Positions 1 through 10,236 are shown, counted from the stretch's first letter. The stretch is DNA of 64,000 nucleotides from Pseudoips prasinana (GCA_951640165.1 OX621261.1:2170001-2234000), one strand, 5' to 3'. Notes: generated from the sequence alone by a model not told the origin. Numbers and translations: made by a program.

Positions 1-236
1 ATTTATGTAAGATGTTAGGGTTGCCAGTTATCGAGTTTATGGGGTATATTTTATTAATATGGGACATGTTAATGGGAATATTTATGGGGAAAAAGTGTAA
101 TCGCAGTGAACCTCCTACTGAATTACTTTTTATATTTGATGATAAGTCAAAAACGTTCTACTCATTTTAGACGGGCCAGTTGGGGTGATTGGTAAATGCT
201 TGCCTTTCACGCCGTAGGCCGTTCGATTCTCACCCA

Positions 237-797
237 GGGGCTCTACCGGCTAAGTCGCCGAACACCGATTTCTTAAATGGCGTTCAAATAATATAATAAT
301 AAAGGTTAAAAATGACTTAATCAATCGTTAAATCGGCTTCCATGACCACATGATAAAAAAATATATAAAAGGTTTTTATTCACGTAGACTTTCAAAAAGC
401 GCTCGTAAATAGTCAGAACATGTTTGTAGTAATATAGTTGTATAATAATGTATTTCCAGTTACATAGATAATTAGGTACACGGATTGTATGAAAACAGTT
501 ATTTTATTTATTTTATAACAGCAATTATATTTAGCTAGCTTGTATTAAGTTATTGTCAAAGAGATTATGTTCAAGTTTAATTATCAAAATTTATAGTTTT
601 AGCTATATTTCACTACATATTGTCTGAATTATTTATTATTATGGCGGACCTTGTGATAATAACCACGTCATAAATTGTCCGGAATCGATTGTCAACGTTG
701 AAGCCGATTTAACGATTGATTTAAGTCATTTTTTACTTTTATTTATTTGAACGCCATTTTAGAAATCGATGTTCGGTGACTTAGCCGGTAGAGCCCC
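237..797. mobile_element. MITE with ~100 bp terminal inverted repeats
   Basis: The ends GGGGCTCTACCGGCTAAGTC (237) and its near-perfect reverse complement (to 797) start inverted arms of about 100 bp. It sits inside SINE-A and itself contains Rep-B. A partial relative lies at about 23250-23430, also in a SINE-A copy. It has no coding capacity. The target duplication is ambiguous because the ends are palindromic with the SINE sequence CCAGG. Confidence 0.75.
352..650 (-). repeat. Rep-B retroelement 3' region
   Basis: Copy of a ~370 bp family. In sense orientation it runs from GGGTCTTCTCAGTTGGGGCG to GTGAATAAAAACC plus an ATTTT tail. This copy is antisense to the window, inserted in the MITE and missing its 5' start. 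The AATAAA and tail imply retrotransposition. No clear pol III promoter is visible, so it may be a LINE 3' end rather than a SINE. Confidence 0.7.
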
Positions 798-851
798 TGG
801 ACAGATATTTATGTGCAAATACATATCTGTTTGTCCTGAATCTGGGTGTTA

Positions 852-1044
852 TCACACTAATATTATAAAGGCGAAAGTTTGTGAGTGTGTGAATGTGTGA
901 GTATGTATGTTTGTTACTTCTTCCCGCCTAAACGGCTGGAGCGATTACAATTAAATTTGGCATGGAGATAGCTGACACCCTAGATTAATACATAGGCAAT
1001 AATTTATAAAGTTTACCGCGGGTAAAACCGCTGGTTACAGCTAG
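852..1044 (+). mobile_element. Short non-autonomous Helitron, family 1
   Basis: Starts TCACACTAATATTATAAAGG after an A. Ends with a GC hairpin (GCGGGTAAAACCGC), then CTAG, then a T. This is the Helitron signature: TC start, 3' hairpin, CTRR end, insertion between A and T, no target duplication. It interrupts SINE-A. Confidence 0.8.
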
Positions 1045-1186
1045 TTATAAACATAATTTTATATTTACAAAAGAAAAGTAGTATATGTAATATATCAGAC
1101 TGGTTTCCATAGTACAAGCTCTGCTTAGTTTGGGATCAGATGGCCGTGTGTGAATAATGTCCTAAGATATTATTATTATTTCTTTG

Positions 1187-1437
1187 GGTAGCTTTCAACT
1201 TTTTGTCTTTTTTAATGTTGCAAGCTCTAAAAAGGTGTTCGATATCCGGCACATTTAGGAGTGTACTGCTGTGTAATGTGAAACTCTCTTAGAATGCAGC
1301 GACTCATATAATTATGGTCAACTTCACTTAAGGTAAGTTTGTTTAACCTTCAATTATCGCCAATAAACTGGCAACAGTTTGGCGATTTTGTTACATTGTT
1401 TTGTAATGTGAATAATTTGAGAGAGTAATGATTAAAA
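1187..1437. other. Unassigned; contains a small hairpin
   Basis: No gene recognised. A stem-loop at about 1351-1378 (CGCCAATAAACTG / CAGTTTGGCG) resembles one at 5751-5782 in a LINE 3' UTR, suggesting an old LINE 3' end. Confidence 0.4.
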
Positions 1438-1768
1438 AAAAAAACTTGTGTGTACTTATGTACACGCGTTAGAAGTTATACTTCTTAATATACAACTTGA
1501 ACATAGTTATAAATTTTCATACCACCTAGAACTAACTTCATGCTGTTATTTTTACGATGCGCGCGCATCGTAAAAATTCACTGCCATACCACCTAGAACT
1601 AACTCCATGCTGTTATTTTTACGATGCGCGCGCATCGTAAAAATTCACTGTCATACCACCTAGAACTAACTTCATGCTGTTAAATTTTTTGGTGTCGGTG
1701 TACGCGCGCATCGTAAAAATTCACTCTCATCATTTTTCTCCATCGCGCCAAAAGAAGTATAACTTCAA
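1438..1768 (+). mobile_element. M1 MITE with internal minisatellite
   Basis: A leader (CTTGTGTGTACTTATGTACA) precedes a TIR at 1471-1485 (GAAGTTATACTTCT), matched inverted at 1753-1766. Between them are about three ~68 bp tandem units, most carrying the palindrome TACGATGCGCGCGCATCGTA. Other copies lie at 9116, 15181 and 25848. No protein is encoded. Confidence 0.8.
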
Positions 1769-2068
1769 AAACTATTTCGACGCTTTCTTCTAGTGCCCTA
1801 AAGTCGCAACTTGGAGACTTGTATTCCCCACTGGTGTAGGAGGTATTTGCAACGACATAAACCTGTTATAATACGGCTTAGTGTCGCCAAGACTTCCCGA
1901 CTGGCTTTAAAGTCGGCTGGTGTTTTGATGGGCTCTTGCTATTAGATTGGACGTATATTGAAATAATGAAATTGATTCAGCACTTGGATATTAATTAACA
2001 TACACTTGTACTTGTCAAGCTCACAATGCAGTAGGTACATAAACATGGTCACATACAGTAACAAAAAA
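1769..2068. repeat. Unassigned, with a Rep-R fragment
   Basis: About 1957-2052 matches parts of 14.7 kb and 56.6 kb (shared ACTTGTACTTGTCAAGCTCA). The rest is not recognised. Confidence 0.5.
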
Positions 2069-2069
2069 A

Positions 2070-2634
2070 CTGGCCAAGTGCGAGTCGGACTCGCCCATGA
2101 AGGGTTCCGTAGCAGCAAGTATCATTCATATTATCAGTTGATTAAATGAAAGCAAATTGCGGTTTACGATTTATGACGTATTAAAAAAAAGTACTTGCTA
2201 GATCTCGGTCAAACCAATTTTCGTTGTTAGTTTGCATGGTAATGTACATCATATATTTTTTTTAGTTTTATCATTCTCTTATTTTAGAAGTTACAGGGGG
2301 GGGGGGGGGGGACATTTTTCTACTTTCGAAGTGTCTCTCGCGCAAACTATTCAGTTTAGAAGAAAATTATATTAGAAGCCTCAATATCATTTTTGAAGAC
2401 CTATCTATAGACACACCACATGTGTGGGTTTGATGAAAAAAGACCCCCAAAATGTGAAGTAAAGAAAAGTGAAGTGAAAATCTTAATGTGGTTCACAGAA
2501 TACATCTGCTAACCAAGTTTCAACAGTACAGCTCTTAAAGCTTCGGAAAAAAGTGGCTGTGACATACGGACGGACAGACAGACATGACGAATCTATAAGG
2601 GTTCCGTTTTTTGCCATTTGGCTACGGAACCCTA
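2070..2634 (+). repeat. GCC interspersed repeat, copy 1
   Basis: Starts GGCCAAGTGCGAGTCGGACT and ends GGCTACGGAACCCT. AGGGTTCCGTAGC near the start is inverted at the end. It contains a poly-G run at ~2296-2310 that is length-variable between copies. Non-coding; its short open frames are incidental. Confidence 0.85.
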
Positions 2635-2853
2635 AAAAAGACTTAACAATTTATTCATGTTACTCTTTTTTTCTTATTATTAACCATTTATATCATTACA
2701 TTACAAAAATTTTCCCGGTTTATCAAAAACCTAATCAGGTTTGTCCGTACACCAGTATTCGTCATTAGGTTTAAATACTAGTTCTACAAATTACTACACT
2801 TACAAAATTCTTACAAAACAATAACTTACAAACACTATATTACCTAAGTGTCG

Positions 2854-2921
2854 CCGCACACGAGCCACGGGCCACAGCCACAAACGCCGCCACGTGGTTG
2901 TGACAAGTGGCTCGTGTGCGG
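2854..2921. repeat. Hairpin in duplicated spacer (also 3821-3888)
   Basis: A 15 bp stem, CCGCACACGAGCCAC and its complement, with a ~38 nt loop. It is duplicated with the unit. It may be a tiny palindromic element or a structural spacer. Confidence 0.6.
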
Positions 2922-3056
2922 GAACCCTAAAATTTGGTGATAAATTAAAGATAGAAATTACCACTAATATAACAAGGTTAGCATTAAGTACACTAAATAT
3001 ATATTTTTTATAACAAGAGAACTGCGATACTATATGTGATACAATATAAAAAAACC

Positions 3057-3602
3057 GGCCAAGTGCGAGTCGGACTCGCCCATGAAGGGTTCCGTAGCAG
3101 CAAGTATTTCAGTTGATTAAATGAAAGCGAATTACGGTTTACGATTTATAACGTAAAAAAAAAATACTTGCTAGATCTCGTTCAAACCAATTTTCGTTGT
3201 TAGTTTGCATGGTAATGTACATCATATATTTTTTTTAAATTTATCATTCTCTTATTTTAGAAGTTACAGGGGGGGGGGACATATTTCTACTTTCGAAGTG
3301 TCTCTCGCGCAAACTATTCAGTTTAGAAGAAAATTATATTAGAAGCCTCAATATCATTTTTGAAGACCTATCTATAGACACACCACATGTGTGGGTTTGA
3401 TGAAAAAAGACCCCCAAAATGTGAAGTAAAGAAAAGTGAAGTGAAAATCTTAATGTGGTTCACAGAATACATCTGCTAACCAAGTTTCAACAGTACAGCT
3501 CTTAAAGCTTCGGAAAAAAGTGGCTGTGACATACGGACGGACAGACAGACATGACGAATCTATAAGGGTTCCGTTTTTTGCCATTTGGCTACGGAACCCT
3601 AA
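3057..3602 (+). repeat. GCC repeat, copy 2 (mosaic)
   Basis: The first ~180 bp matches copy 3 (TATTTCAGTTGATT, AAAGCGAATTACGG). The remainder matches copy 1 (TTTCTACTTTCGAAGTGTC). This is a recombinant repeat at the duplication junction. Confidence 0.85.
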
Positions 3603-4023
3603 AAAAGACTTAACAATTTATTCATGTTACTCTTTTTTTCTTATTATTAACCATTTATATCATTACATTACAAAAATTTTCCCGGTTTATCAAAAACCTA
3701 ATCAGGTTTGTCCGTACACCAGTATTCGTCATTAGGTTTAAATACTAGTTCTACAAATTACTACACTTACAAAATTCTTACAAAACAATAACTTACAAAC
3801 ACTATATTACCTAAGTGTCGCCGCACACGAGCCACGGGCCACAGCCACAAACGCCGCCACGTGGTTGTGACAAGTGGCTCGTGTGCGGGAACCCTAAAAT
3901 TTGGTGATAAATTAAAGATAGAAATTACCACTAATATAACAAGGTTAGCATTAAGTACACTAAATATATATTTTTTATAACAAGAGAACTGCGATACTAT
4001 ATGTGATACAATATAAAAAAACC

Positions 4024-4622
4024 GGCCAAGTGCGAGTCGGACTCGCCCATGAAGGGTTCCGTAGCAGCAAGTATTTCAGTTGATTAAATGAAAGCGAATT
4101 ACGGTTTACGATTTATAACGTAAAAAAAAAAATACTTGCTAGATCTCGTTCAAACCAATTTTCGTTGTTAGTTTGCATGGTAATGTACATCATATATATT
4201 TTTTTTGTTTTATCATTCTCTTATTGTAGAAGTTACAGGGGGAGGGGGGACACTCATTTTACCACTTTGGAAGTGTCTTTAGCGCAAACTATTCAGTTTA
4301 GAAAAAAATGGTATTAGAAACCTCCATAACATTTTTGAAGACCTATCCATAGACACTCCACATGTATTAGTACTATGAAAAAAAAAAATCGAGTTTCAGT
4401 TCAATGTATTGGGACCTCCAAAGTTATTGTTTTTTTTGTTCAATTTTTGTGTAAAAAACTTAATGCGGTTCACCGAATACATCTACTTAACAAATTTCAA
4501 CAGTACAGCTCCTAAAGTTTCGGAAAAAGTGGCTGTGACATACGGTCGGACAGACAGACAGACAGACAGACATGACGAATCTATAAGGGTTCCGTTTTTT
4601 GCCATTTGGCTACGGAACTCAA
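4024..4622 (+). repeat. GCC repeat, copy 3
   Basis: Full-length and distinct from copy 1 after about 4200 (ACCACTTTGGAAGTG instead of TCTACTTTCGAAGTG). It has an expanded CAGA run near its end. Confidence 0.85.
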
Positions 4623-4629
4623 AAATCGT

Positions 4630-4976
4630 TAAACATCACCGACATCGATGTCAAACTTATAAAAGCTCTTTTTAGCGTCAGGGGTTAAAAATATCACCCG
4701 AAGATCCCTTAAAATGAACTCCTTTGAACCTTATATAAACCTTCGCACCTTTTCAATCACAACAAAATAAATAAAGCAAGAATACCTACTCGCTTTAACA
4801 AGGTGTATCAGATTGCCGTAAATACGAGCCTCTACCCTACTCTAAAGCCTTTCCTTGGGCTTGTCACTTGTTCTAAAATATAAAATGTATATTTTAGTAA
4901 GATTTTCTCGACAAATATTTCTCTAAGTATGTGATCTAGATGTCGCATAATCGGTAAATCACATCAACCTAATATA
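4630..4976. other. No feature recognised
   Basis: AT-rich sequence with no recognisable coding, RNA or repeat family. Confidence 0.4.
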
Positions 4977-4977
4977 T

Positions 4978-5120
4978 GAAAAGGCGAAAGTTTGTGAGTG
5001 TGTATGTTTGTTACTTCTTCACGTCTAAACGGCTTGAGTGATTTTAATAAAATTTGGTATAACCTATGTGTTATACCAAATTTTATTACAATTATAATAA
5101 TAAAAATATTATGTTATTTA
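4978..5120 (+). mobile_element. Helitron family 1 fragment with inverted tail
   Basis: GGCGAAAGTTTGTGAGTGTG and the following body match family 1. The sequence then folds back on itself (AAATTTGGTATAAC with its complement at 5069-5088) before the expected 3' hairpin. Confidence 0.55.
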
Positions 5121-5305
5121 TAGCTGTGCCCCGCGGTTTTACCCCCGTTAAACTTTATAAATTATCACAGCTCCTCCCCCGTAGGTGATAGAGTGATAAC
5201 ATGTAGCCTATATGTTGACCCGACCTCTTAGTAATATTCATGCAAAATTTAAAGTAAATCCATGCAATTCTTGTTGAGTTTAGCCCGGACATACATACAA
5301 AACTT
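5121..5305 (-). mobile_element. Helitron family 2, 3' fragment
   Basis: Read on the minus strand it ends in the GC hairpin and GGCACAGCTA. The 5' half is missing and a LINE remnant follows. Confidence 0.65.
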
Positions 5306-5572
5306 CAGTATAAAGAAAATTATGAGAACCTTCTAGTCGAGTGTAAAGTACTACCTGTTCATGAGAAGGTCAAATACTTGGTGATACTGGAGCAGTTCTA
5401 TAATGACCAATATAAGGTACGGGTAAATAACAATTATAACACCAGGCGTGTACGAGAACAAAAATTTATTCGACCCTCAGTCAAAAACTATTACGGCGAA
5501 AGAACCAACAAGTATTTGACCCCAACTATATATAATCAATTTCTTGGCTTAGGAAAGTACATGGTGCGATAA
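5297..5572 (+). pseudogene. LINE ORF2 C-terminal remnant
   Basis: Open from about 5297 to the stop at 5570-5572, with no start codon of its own. The residues look like the region after the RT domain of CR1/jockey-type LINEs: YNTRR, then YGERTNKYLTPTIYN near the end. A 3' UTR with a GC hairpin (5751-5782) and AATAAA near 5803 follows. The 5' side abuts a Helitron, so this is a truncated fragment. The clade cannot be set from ~90 residues. Confidence 0.55.
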
Positions 5573-5814
5573 GTAAAGCATCCCTAAAAAATAAAGTTAA
5601 ACAAATACTCCTAACTGAATTTTGTGAATGATTATGTTTTGTAAGTGGTTTGACAAAATTACTACTGTTACAATCATTTATCAAAATTATATGTAATCAG
5701 CTAGTTTGTACTTAGTTTAAGGAATTTAAAACAATCGCTAATCCCGCCGACAAACTGTTGCGCAGTTTGGTGGGTTTACAAACCAAAAAAATATGTTATT
5801 CCAATAAAAGCACT

Positions 5815-6010
5815 ATTTATTTATTATTTTATTTATTTAGACAAACAGACAAAAATTCTAAAAACTATATTTTTGGCTTCGATATTTATAGTAGTTCACG
5901 CCCCAAGTATCCTTTTTAAATATATTCAATGTACAGATTTGACTTTCCTACGATTTTATTTCATGTGATCTATAAAGTTTAACGCGGGTAAAACCGCGGG
6001 ACACAGCTAC
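5815..6010. mobile_element. Chimeric Helitron family 2 fragment
   Basis: The antisense 5' half (ends ACTTTCCTACGATTTTAT) is joined directly to a sense 3' end with hairpin and GGGACACAGCTA. It is a rearranged copy. Confidence 0.55.
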
Positions 6011-6029
6011 GTACACAGTAGGACATACA

Positions 6030-6140
6030 TACACACATAGACTCACGCCTGTTTCCCAGAGGGGTAGGCAACATCAAACAGACATGTTCATGTACACAAA
6101 AATCTATCCTGGGTGGGATCGATTCCCAGGACAGATATTT
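6030..6140 (-). repeat. RTE-like LINE tail and SINE-A head fragment
   Basis: 6030-6072 matches the 3' end seen at 6720-6765 (CTGTTTCCCAGAGGGGTAGG). 6073-6140 matches SINE-A with its B-box region. Confidence 0.6.
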
Positions 6141-6379
6141 GCGATATTACCCACGACGTGCGGCGTCTTTAATAATTATCTGTTAAAGTTAAGCGCAACC
6201 TCTCGAAACCGTGAACGTGAGGGGTGCCCATATTGATTATATAAATGAGACGTTTCCGTCGTCAAACGGTCACCATTTGTTATATACGAGTATTTGTTAT
6301 TATATCATGGCGGCTCCACACGCGAGGTGAGGTAAGGACAAACTGCCACCCAAGCTATAATATACACTATTTCAAAGAT

Positions 6380-6765
6380 ATATTTGAGAGACAGATTTCG
6401 AAATACTGATGTAAGAGAGCGTTGTGGTGTGAAAGAGGATGTAGTCACAAAGATTGAAAAAGGCATGCTGAGATGGTTTGGCCATTTAGAAAGGATGAAT
6501 GAAAGAAGATTGACCAAAGAAGTATACCTGGCCTGTGTGAATGGAACAACCGGAAGGGGAAGACCTCGTCGAACATTCTCTGACCAAATCGGAGACGTTC
6601 TCAAGAAAGGACAGGTCAGAAGTACCCTAAACCGGCGAGCATGTATGAAGAATATAATGACAGTAATCGAGGCAAAAGACGTGTGCAAAGATCGTGACAA
6701 ATGGAAATCCGTTGTCTTTGCCTACCCCTCTGGGAAACAGGCGTGAGTCTATGTATGTATATTTT
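6380..6765 (+). pseudogene. RTE-like LINE 3' end
   Basis: An open frame of ~120 codons reads through [29 protein letters not shown] and DQI to a stop at 6744-6746. The WFGH motif followed by a basic GRGRP stretch is common at the C-terminus of RTE-type reverse transcriptases. The RT core is missing, so this is a 5'-truncated insertion. Two related copies lie at 24005-24360 (+) and 26438-26812 (-). The antisense frame over the same interval is a shadow. Confidence 0.65.
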
Positions 6766-6927
6766 ATAGACTCACAATACATATGCATACCTCATTATCC
6801 TCGTGCCAGAGCAAAATTCTCAAGCCAGAGATCATGCGTTTGATCGTTACTAATATTTGTGTGATGAACATGATTATCTGTTCTATATCTGGGTGATATT
6901 TATTTATAATATGTTTTTAGACATATA

Positions 6928-8519
6928 CACACATCAACACAATCTAGGGATATTGAACATTTCATTGATTATCTAGAAAACTATAAACATTTTGTTATGA
7001 CTGTAAATGGAAGAATTAAAGATAATTTCATGGCCGATATTTAAACATTAACAACACGATGCGATTTTGTTTTTCTAATTAATAAAAGTCTTAAATTAAT
7101 TAAGCCATAGAAAATTACTGAGTGAACAAAAACATTTTATTCTTATAAAATTATTCAATCGAATTAAATGAATAAAAATCTTACCAAATCTGATAATCAG
7201 TAATCGGTATTTCCTCCTCTAACATTAATCACACAGCGGCAACGATTTTCCATACTTAAAATTAAGGTGTCAATGTCTTGCTGGGGTATGCAGTCCCAAG
7301 TTCTTTTAAAATGTTCGAAAAGTTGTTCTTCTGTTGTCAAGTTGGGCGGAAAATCCCTCAATGCTCTTCGCTGTAACATGTCCCAGGCGTGTTCAATTGG
7401 GTTTAAGTCTGGCGACTGTGGAGGCCAATCTAATACCTGAACATCGTGTTCTCGAAGGGCGGCCCTCACCAGCCGCGCTGTATGGGAAGGTGCATTGTCA
7501 TGCATGAGCTGAAATTCTTGCCCCGTTAGGGCCCTGAGCGGGACAATGACACGTTCTACTACCTCCTCACGGTATCTATGGGCAGTCATGCTGCCCTGAA
7601 TCCAAATGAGTTGGGTTCGTCCGCCGATTCGTATTCCTGCCCACACCATAATTGTCCCGCCTTGGTAAGAGTGGACCTCCTGTGGATGTCGGAGACGGCT
7701 GACCCTGCCTGGAGTTCTCCAAACGCGTGTTCGTCTCGAATCTGGATGAAATCCATAGCGGGACTCATCAGTGAACAGCACCAATGACCATTGTTGATCA
7801 CTCCATGTCAAATGTTCTTGAGCCCATAAAAGTCGCCTACCGCGATTGCCACGTCGCAGCGCTGGGACTCGTAGCGGTCTGCGAGCATGAAGACCAACTT
7901 CATGCAGCCTCCTTCGCACGGTTTGGTCGCTCACCAGCAGCTGCTGACCCTCCTGGAGCCTTTGCACTAGTTGCATCGCTGTGATATTGGGTAGTCTTCT
8001 GGCGGTCATTTGGAGAAATCGATCCTGTCTCTGAGTGGTAACACGATATCTACGTGTGTGCCGTTCTGCCACATCTCCAGTAGCGCGATAACGTGACCAC
8101 AGCCTGGATACCACATTTTGGCTTGTGCCCAGAGACTCAGCAACGACGCGTTGAATAGCACCGTTTTGTAACATGCCAACTGCCCGTAACATTTCATCTC
8201 GACTCAAATGATGGCGTGGCATGACGCTAAAAAGCTTACACAACCAATTGAGAAAAGAAAATAAAACAATTTATCAGGTTTTCTTCAATTAACACGCAAA
8301 AAAAATTTTAATGCAACTTCTTGAAATTAGATACAACTCAAGATTGCGCTGTGCTTTGCGTGTTTTCATTTGTTTCTCATTTTAATTTTTAAATTTTGAA
8401 TAAAGAATAGACAAGGTTTAAATCTGTAAATAAACTTTTTAAGGAAACTAAATAGGTTTTAAACAATAAAGCCATGTTTGATTTCAAAATAACGTATCCC
8501 TAGACTTTGTTGATGTGTG
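6928..8519 (-). mobile_element. Tc1-type transposon, apparently complete
   Basis: The TIRs start CACACATCAACA and run ~25 bp through TCTAGGGAT, with 2-3 mismatches between ends. They are flanked by TA at 6926-6927 and 8520-8521, the Tc1/mariner target duplication. The single gene is on the minus strand. At 1592 bp it is a normal Tc1 size. Confidence 0.9.
7197..8222 (-). CDS. Tc1 transposase (DD34E)
   Basis: Cut-and-paste transposase of 341 residues starting at ATG 8222 (MPRHHLSRDEML). An in-frame TTG upstream is less likely. The N-terminal third is a paired helix-turn-helix DNA-binding region. The catalytic triad is visible: D in FTDESRYGF, D in LMHDNAPSHTA, and E in SPDLNPIEHAWD with 34 residues between the second D and the E, defining DD34E. 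The frame is uninterrupted and length matches the family. With matching TIRs and a TA duplication, it looks recently active or still competent. It is markedly GC-richer than its flanks. Function is known for the family; current activity is inferred. Confidence 0.93.
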   Translation of the reverse strand: MPRHHLSRDEMLRAVGMLQNGAIQRVVAESLGTSQNVVSRLWSRYRATGDVAERHTRRYRVTTQRQDRFLQMTARRLPNITAMQLVQRLQEGQQLLVSDQTVRRRLHEVGLHARRPLRVPALRRGNRGRRLLWAQEHLTWSDQQWSLVLFTDESRYGFHPDSRRTRVWRTPGRVSRLRHPQEVHSYQGGTIMVWAGIRIGGRTQLIWIQGSMTAHRYREEVVERVIVPLRALTGQEFQLMHDNAPSHTARLVRAALREHDVQVLDWPPQSPDLNPIEHAWDMLQRRALRDFPPNLTTEEQLFEHFKRTWDCIPQQDIDTLILSMENRCRCVINVRGGNTDY

Positions 8520-8604
8520 TACAAGGTGCCGAGGAGTTGACGTTCAAACTGACTGTATTTAAAATTCTAAAAACAATACCAACAATAATATATAATAAAT
8601 AAAA

Positions 8605-8900
8605 GAAAAAAAACTTGAGAGGTCAAGGGAAACCCGGATGGAACGAAGTTATTTCTCATTATTTATTATGTACAAAAAACCTGTATACACTCAACAGAAA
8701 TAATCGCCGCGACACCACACTGTTCAATGCGAAATAGAAATGAAAATATCTGGCTTGCTTTCTATAAGAGAGAGAGAGAGAGAGAGAGTGAGAAACATGC
8801 GCACGCCGCACGGCTGCAAAAAGTGTCGTGACAACTTTCCGTAAGAATTTTGTCCGTCTAGCCCCCTTTCACAACGCGCGATAAGGAACTTCGTTCCAAA
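8605..8900 (-). mobile_element. W element (non-coding, internal GA/CT tract)
   Basis: The short inverted ends TGGAACGAAGTT flank a body with a (GA)n tract. A conserved tail (GAGAGGTCAAGGG) extends outside the ends. Copies lie at 10237/12226, 38899, 56347 and 58971-59302. The LIARCERGLDG-like reading frame recurs in copies but shows no sign of selection. Confidence 0.7.
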
Positions 8901-9115
8901 AAACAATCAATATCTGATATCATCGAGAAACAAATCCACAGTGTGTGTCAATAGAAATAAAATATTACTGAAACGTTGCATGACTAATTAAGGTTCATTA
9001 TAAAATTATGATTAATTAAGGTTAAAAAAGTGTAAAACGTGCGCGTCTCGCCATTAAACGTAAAAGTTTGGCGAGTATATAGTGTTAATTGCAAAATTGT
9101 TATGTGTGTGTATAA

Positions 9116-9541
9116 ATAAAAAAATACTTGTGTGTACTTATGTACACGCGTTAGAAGTTATACTTCTTAATATACAACTTGAACATAGTTATCAATTTTC
9201 ATACCACATAGAACTAACTTCATGCTGTTATTTTTACGAAGTGCGCGCAGATGCGCGCGTATCGTAAAAATTCACTGTCATACCACCTAGAACTAACTTC
9301 ATGCTGTTATTTTTACGAAGCGCGCGCAGATGCGCGCGTATCGTAAAAATTCACTCTCATACCACCTAGAACTAACTTCATGCTGTTATTTTTACGATGC
9401 GCGCGCATCGTTTAAATTCACTATCATACCACCTAGAACTAACTTCATGCTGTTAAATTTTTTGGTGTCGGTGTGCGCGCGCATCGTAAAAATTCACTCT
9501 CATCATTTTTCTCCATCGCGCCAAAAGAGGTATAACTTCAA
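9116..9541 (+). mobile_element. M1 MITE, four-unit copy
   Basis: Same leader and TIRs as at 1438. About four internal ~68 bp units. Two of the palindromes are expanded to GAAGCGCGCGCAGATGCGCG-like forms, showing internal instability. Confidence 0.8.
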
Positions 9542-9930
9542 AAAAAACGCAAAATTTAGATACTTTATGATGAGGAGTATCCGAATCATAAACCATAATC
9601 TACCAATTTTAACTTTTTTTGTTACTTTAAAAAATTATAAGTCCCAATCCTAATTTGCTCCTGTGCTCAAATGCAAATTCTGAACTTTCGAATAAATTCT
9701 AAGTCAGTTCTGCAATGATTAGATAAACCATACTTTTTAGGGTGTTAGCTTAAACTATGTTAATTAGTTATCACAAATAAATTGAACCAGAAATGTTCAA
9801 CAGAACGAGAAAAAGGTCGAAAACAGATGTTAGGGGTTTACGAAAAAAATCATTAACAAAATTCTATCTCGAAAACTACGCAAAATCATAGAACATATCT
9901 AAATTTTGCGTTTGAACGTCAACTCCTCGG

Positions 9931-10236
9931 CCAGCCTTTATAAGTAATACTGTTTTAGATATATTATTATATATTTTTATACGCGCTCGAAAAAAATGCC
10001 TTCCAAAATTTTATTTAAGATCAGTATCACTCGGTATTTAAAAGCGAAAATTGTGAAATGGAGGCCGTCACTAACTTTTCTAATAACCTCCACTACTCAA
10101 TAAATCAAAGTTGTCAAAAGTTATCACTTTCTCAGAATAAGAAGATCAATTACCAAAAAATCATGATCGAAATGTAATATATATTTAGTTTTTATAAAAC
10201 GACAACGCTTACACTAGGAAAATCTATGCGTCTTTT
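9931..10236. other. No feature recognised
   Basis: AT-rich, with no recognisable gene or repeat family. Confidence 0.4.

Larger units (their letters stand above)
171..1186 (+). repeat. SINE-A copy, split by two insertions
   Basis: tRNA-derived SINE. The head (171-236) carries a B-box-like GTTCGATTCTCACCC. The body resumes at about 798 (ACAGATATTTATGTGC) and ends with AATGTCC and an ATT-rich tail near 1186. It is interrupted by a MITE (237-797) and a Helitron (852-1044). Other copies lie near 17.4, 23.2, 23.6, 27.3, 33.2 and 39.8 kb. Confidence 0.8.
2070..4021 (+). repeat. 967 bp tandem duplication (two units)
   Basis: Units of about 2070-3054 and 3055-4021 are nearly identical at a 967 bp offset. 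Each holds a GCC repeat plus a ~415 bp spacer. The unit boundary falls in the GCC repeat, which also starts again at 4024. This is the arrangement expected from unequal crossing-over between two GCC copies. Confidence 0.9.
8529..9930. mobile_element. ~400 bp MITE split by a ~1 kb nested block
   Basis: CCGAGGAGTTGACGTTCAAA at 8529 is perfectly inverted ending at 9930. The TIR continues as ACGCAAAATTTAGATA at 9547 and inverted at 9896-9911. 8529-8549 plus 9547-9930 rebuilds one MITE with ~37 bp TIRs. The 8550-9546 block (W plus M1) is a later insertion. Confidence 0.75.

Noticed and set aside
1519..1725. CRISPR array in M1
   Set aside because: Tandem units are contiguous and palindromic, with no unique spacers, in a eukaryotic transposon.
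2553..2768. Identical 71-codon frames at 2553 and 3520 suggesting a duplicated gene
   Set aside because: They lie in the GCC repeat and its spacer; identity reflects recent DNA duplication, and other repeat copies do not keep the frame.
7578..7984. Plus-strand frames opposite the Tc1 transposase
   Set aside because: Shadows of the real minus-strand gene. Frames opposite the other transposase, RT and R1-like regions are rejected for the same reason.
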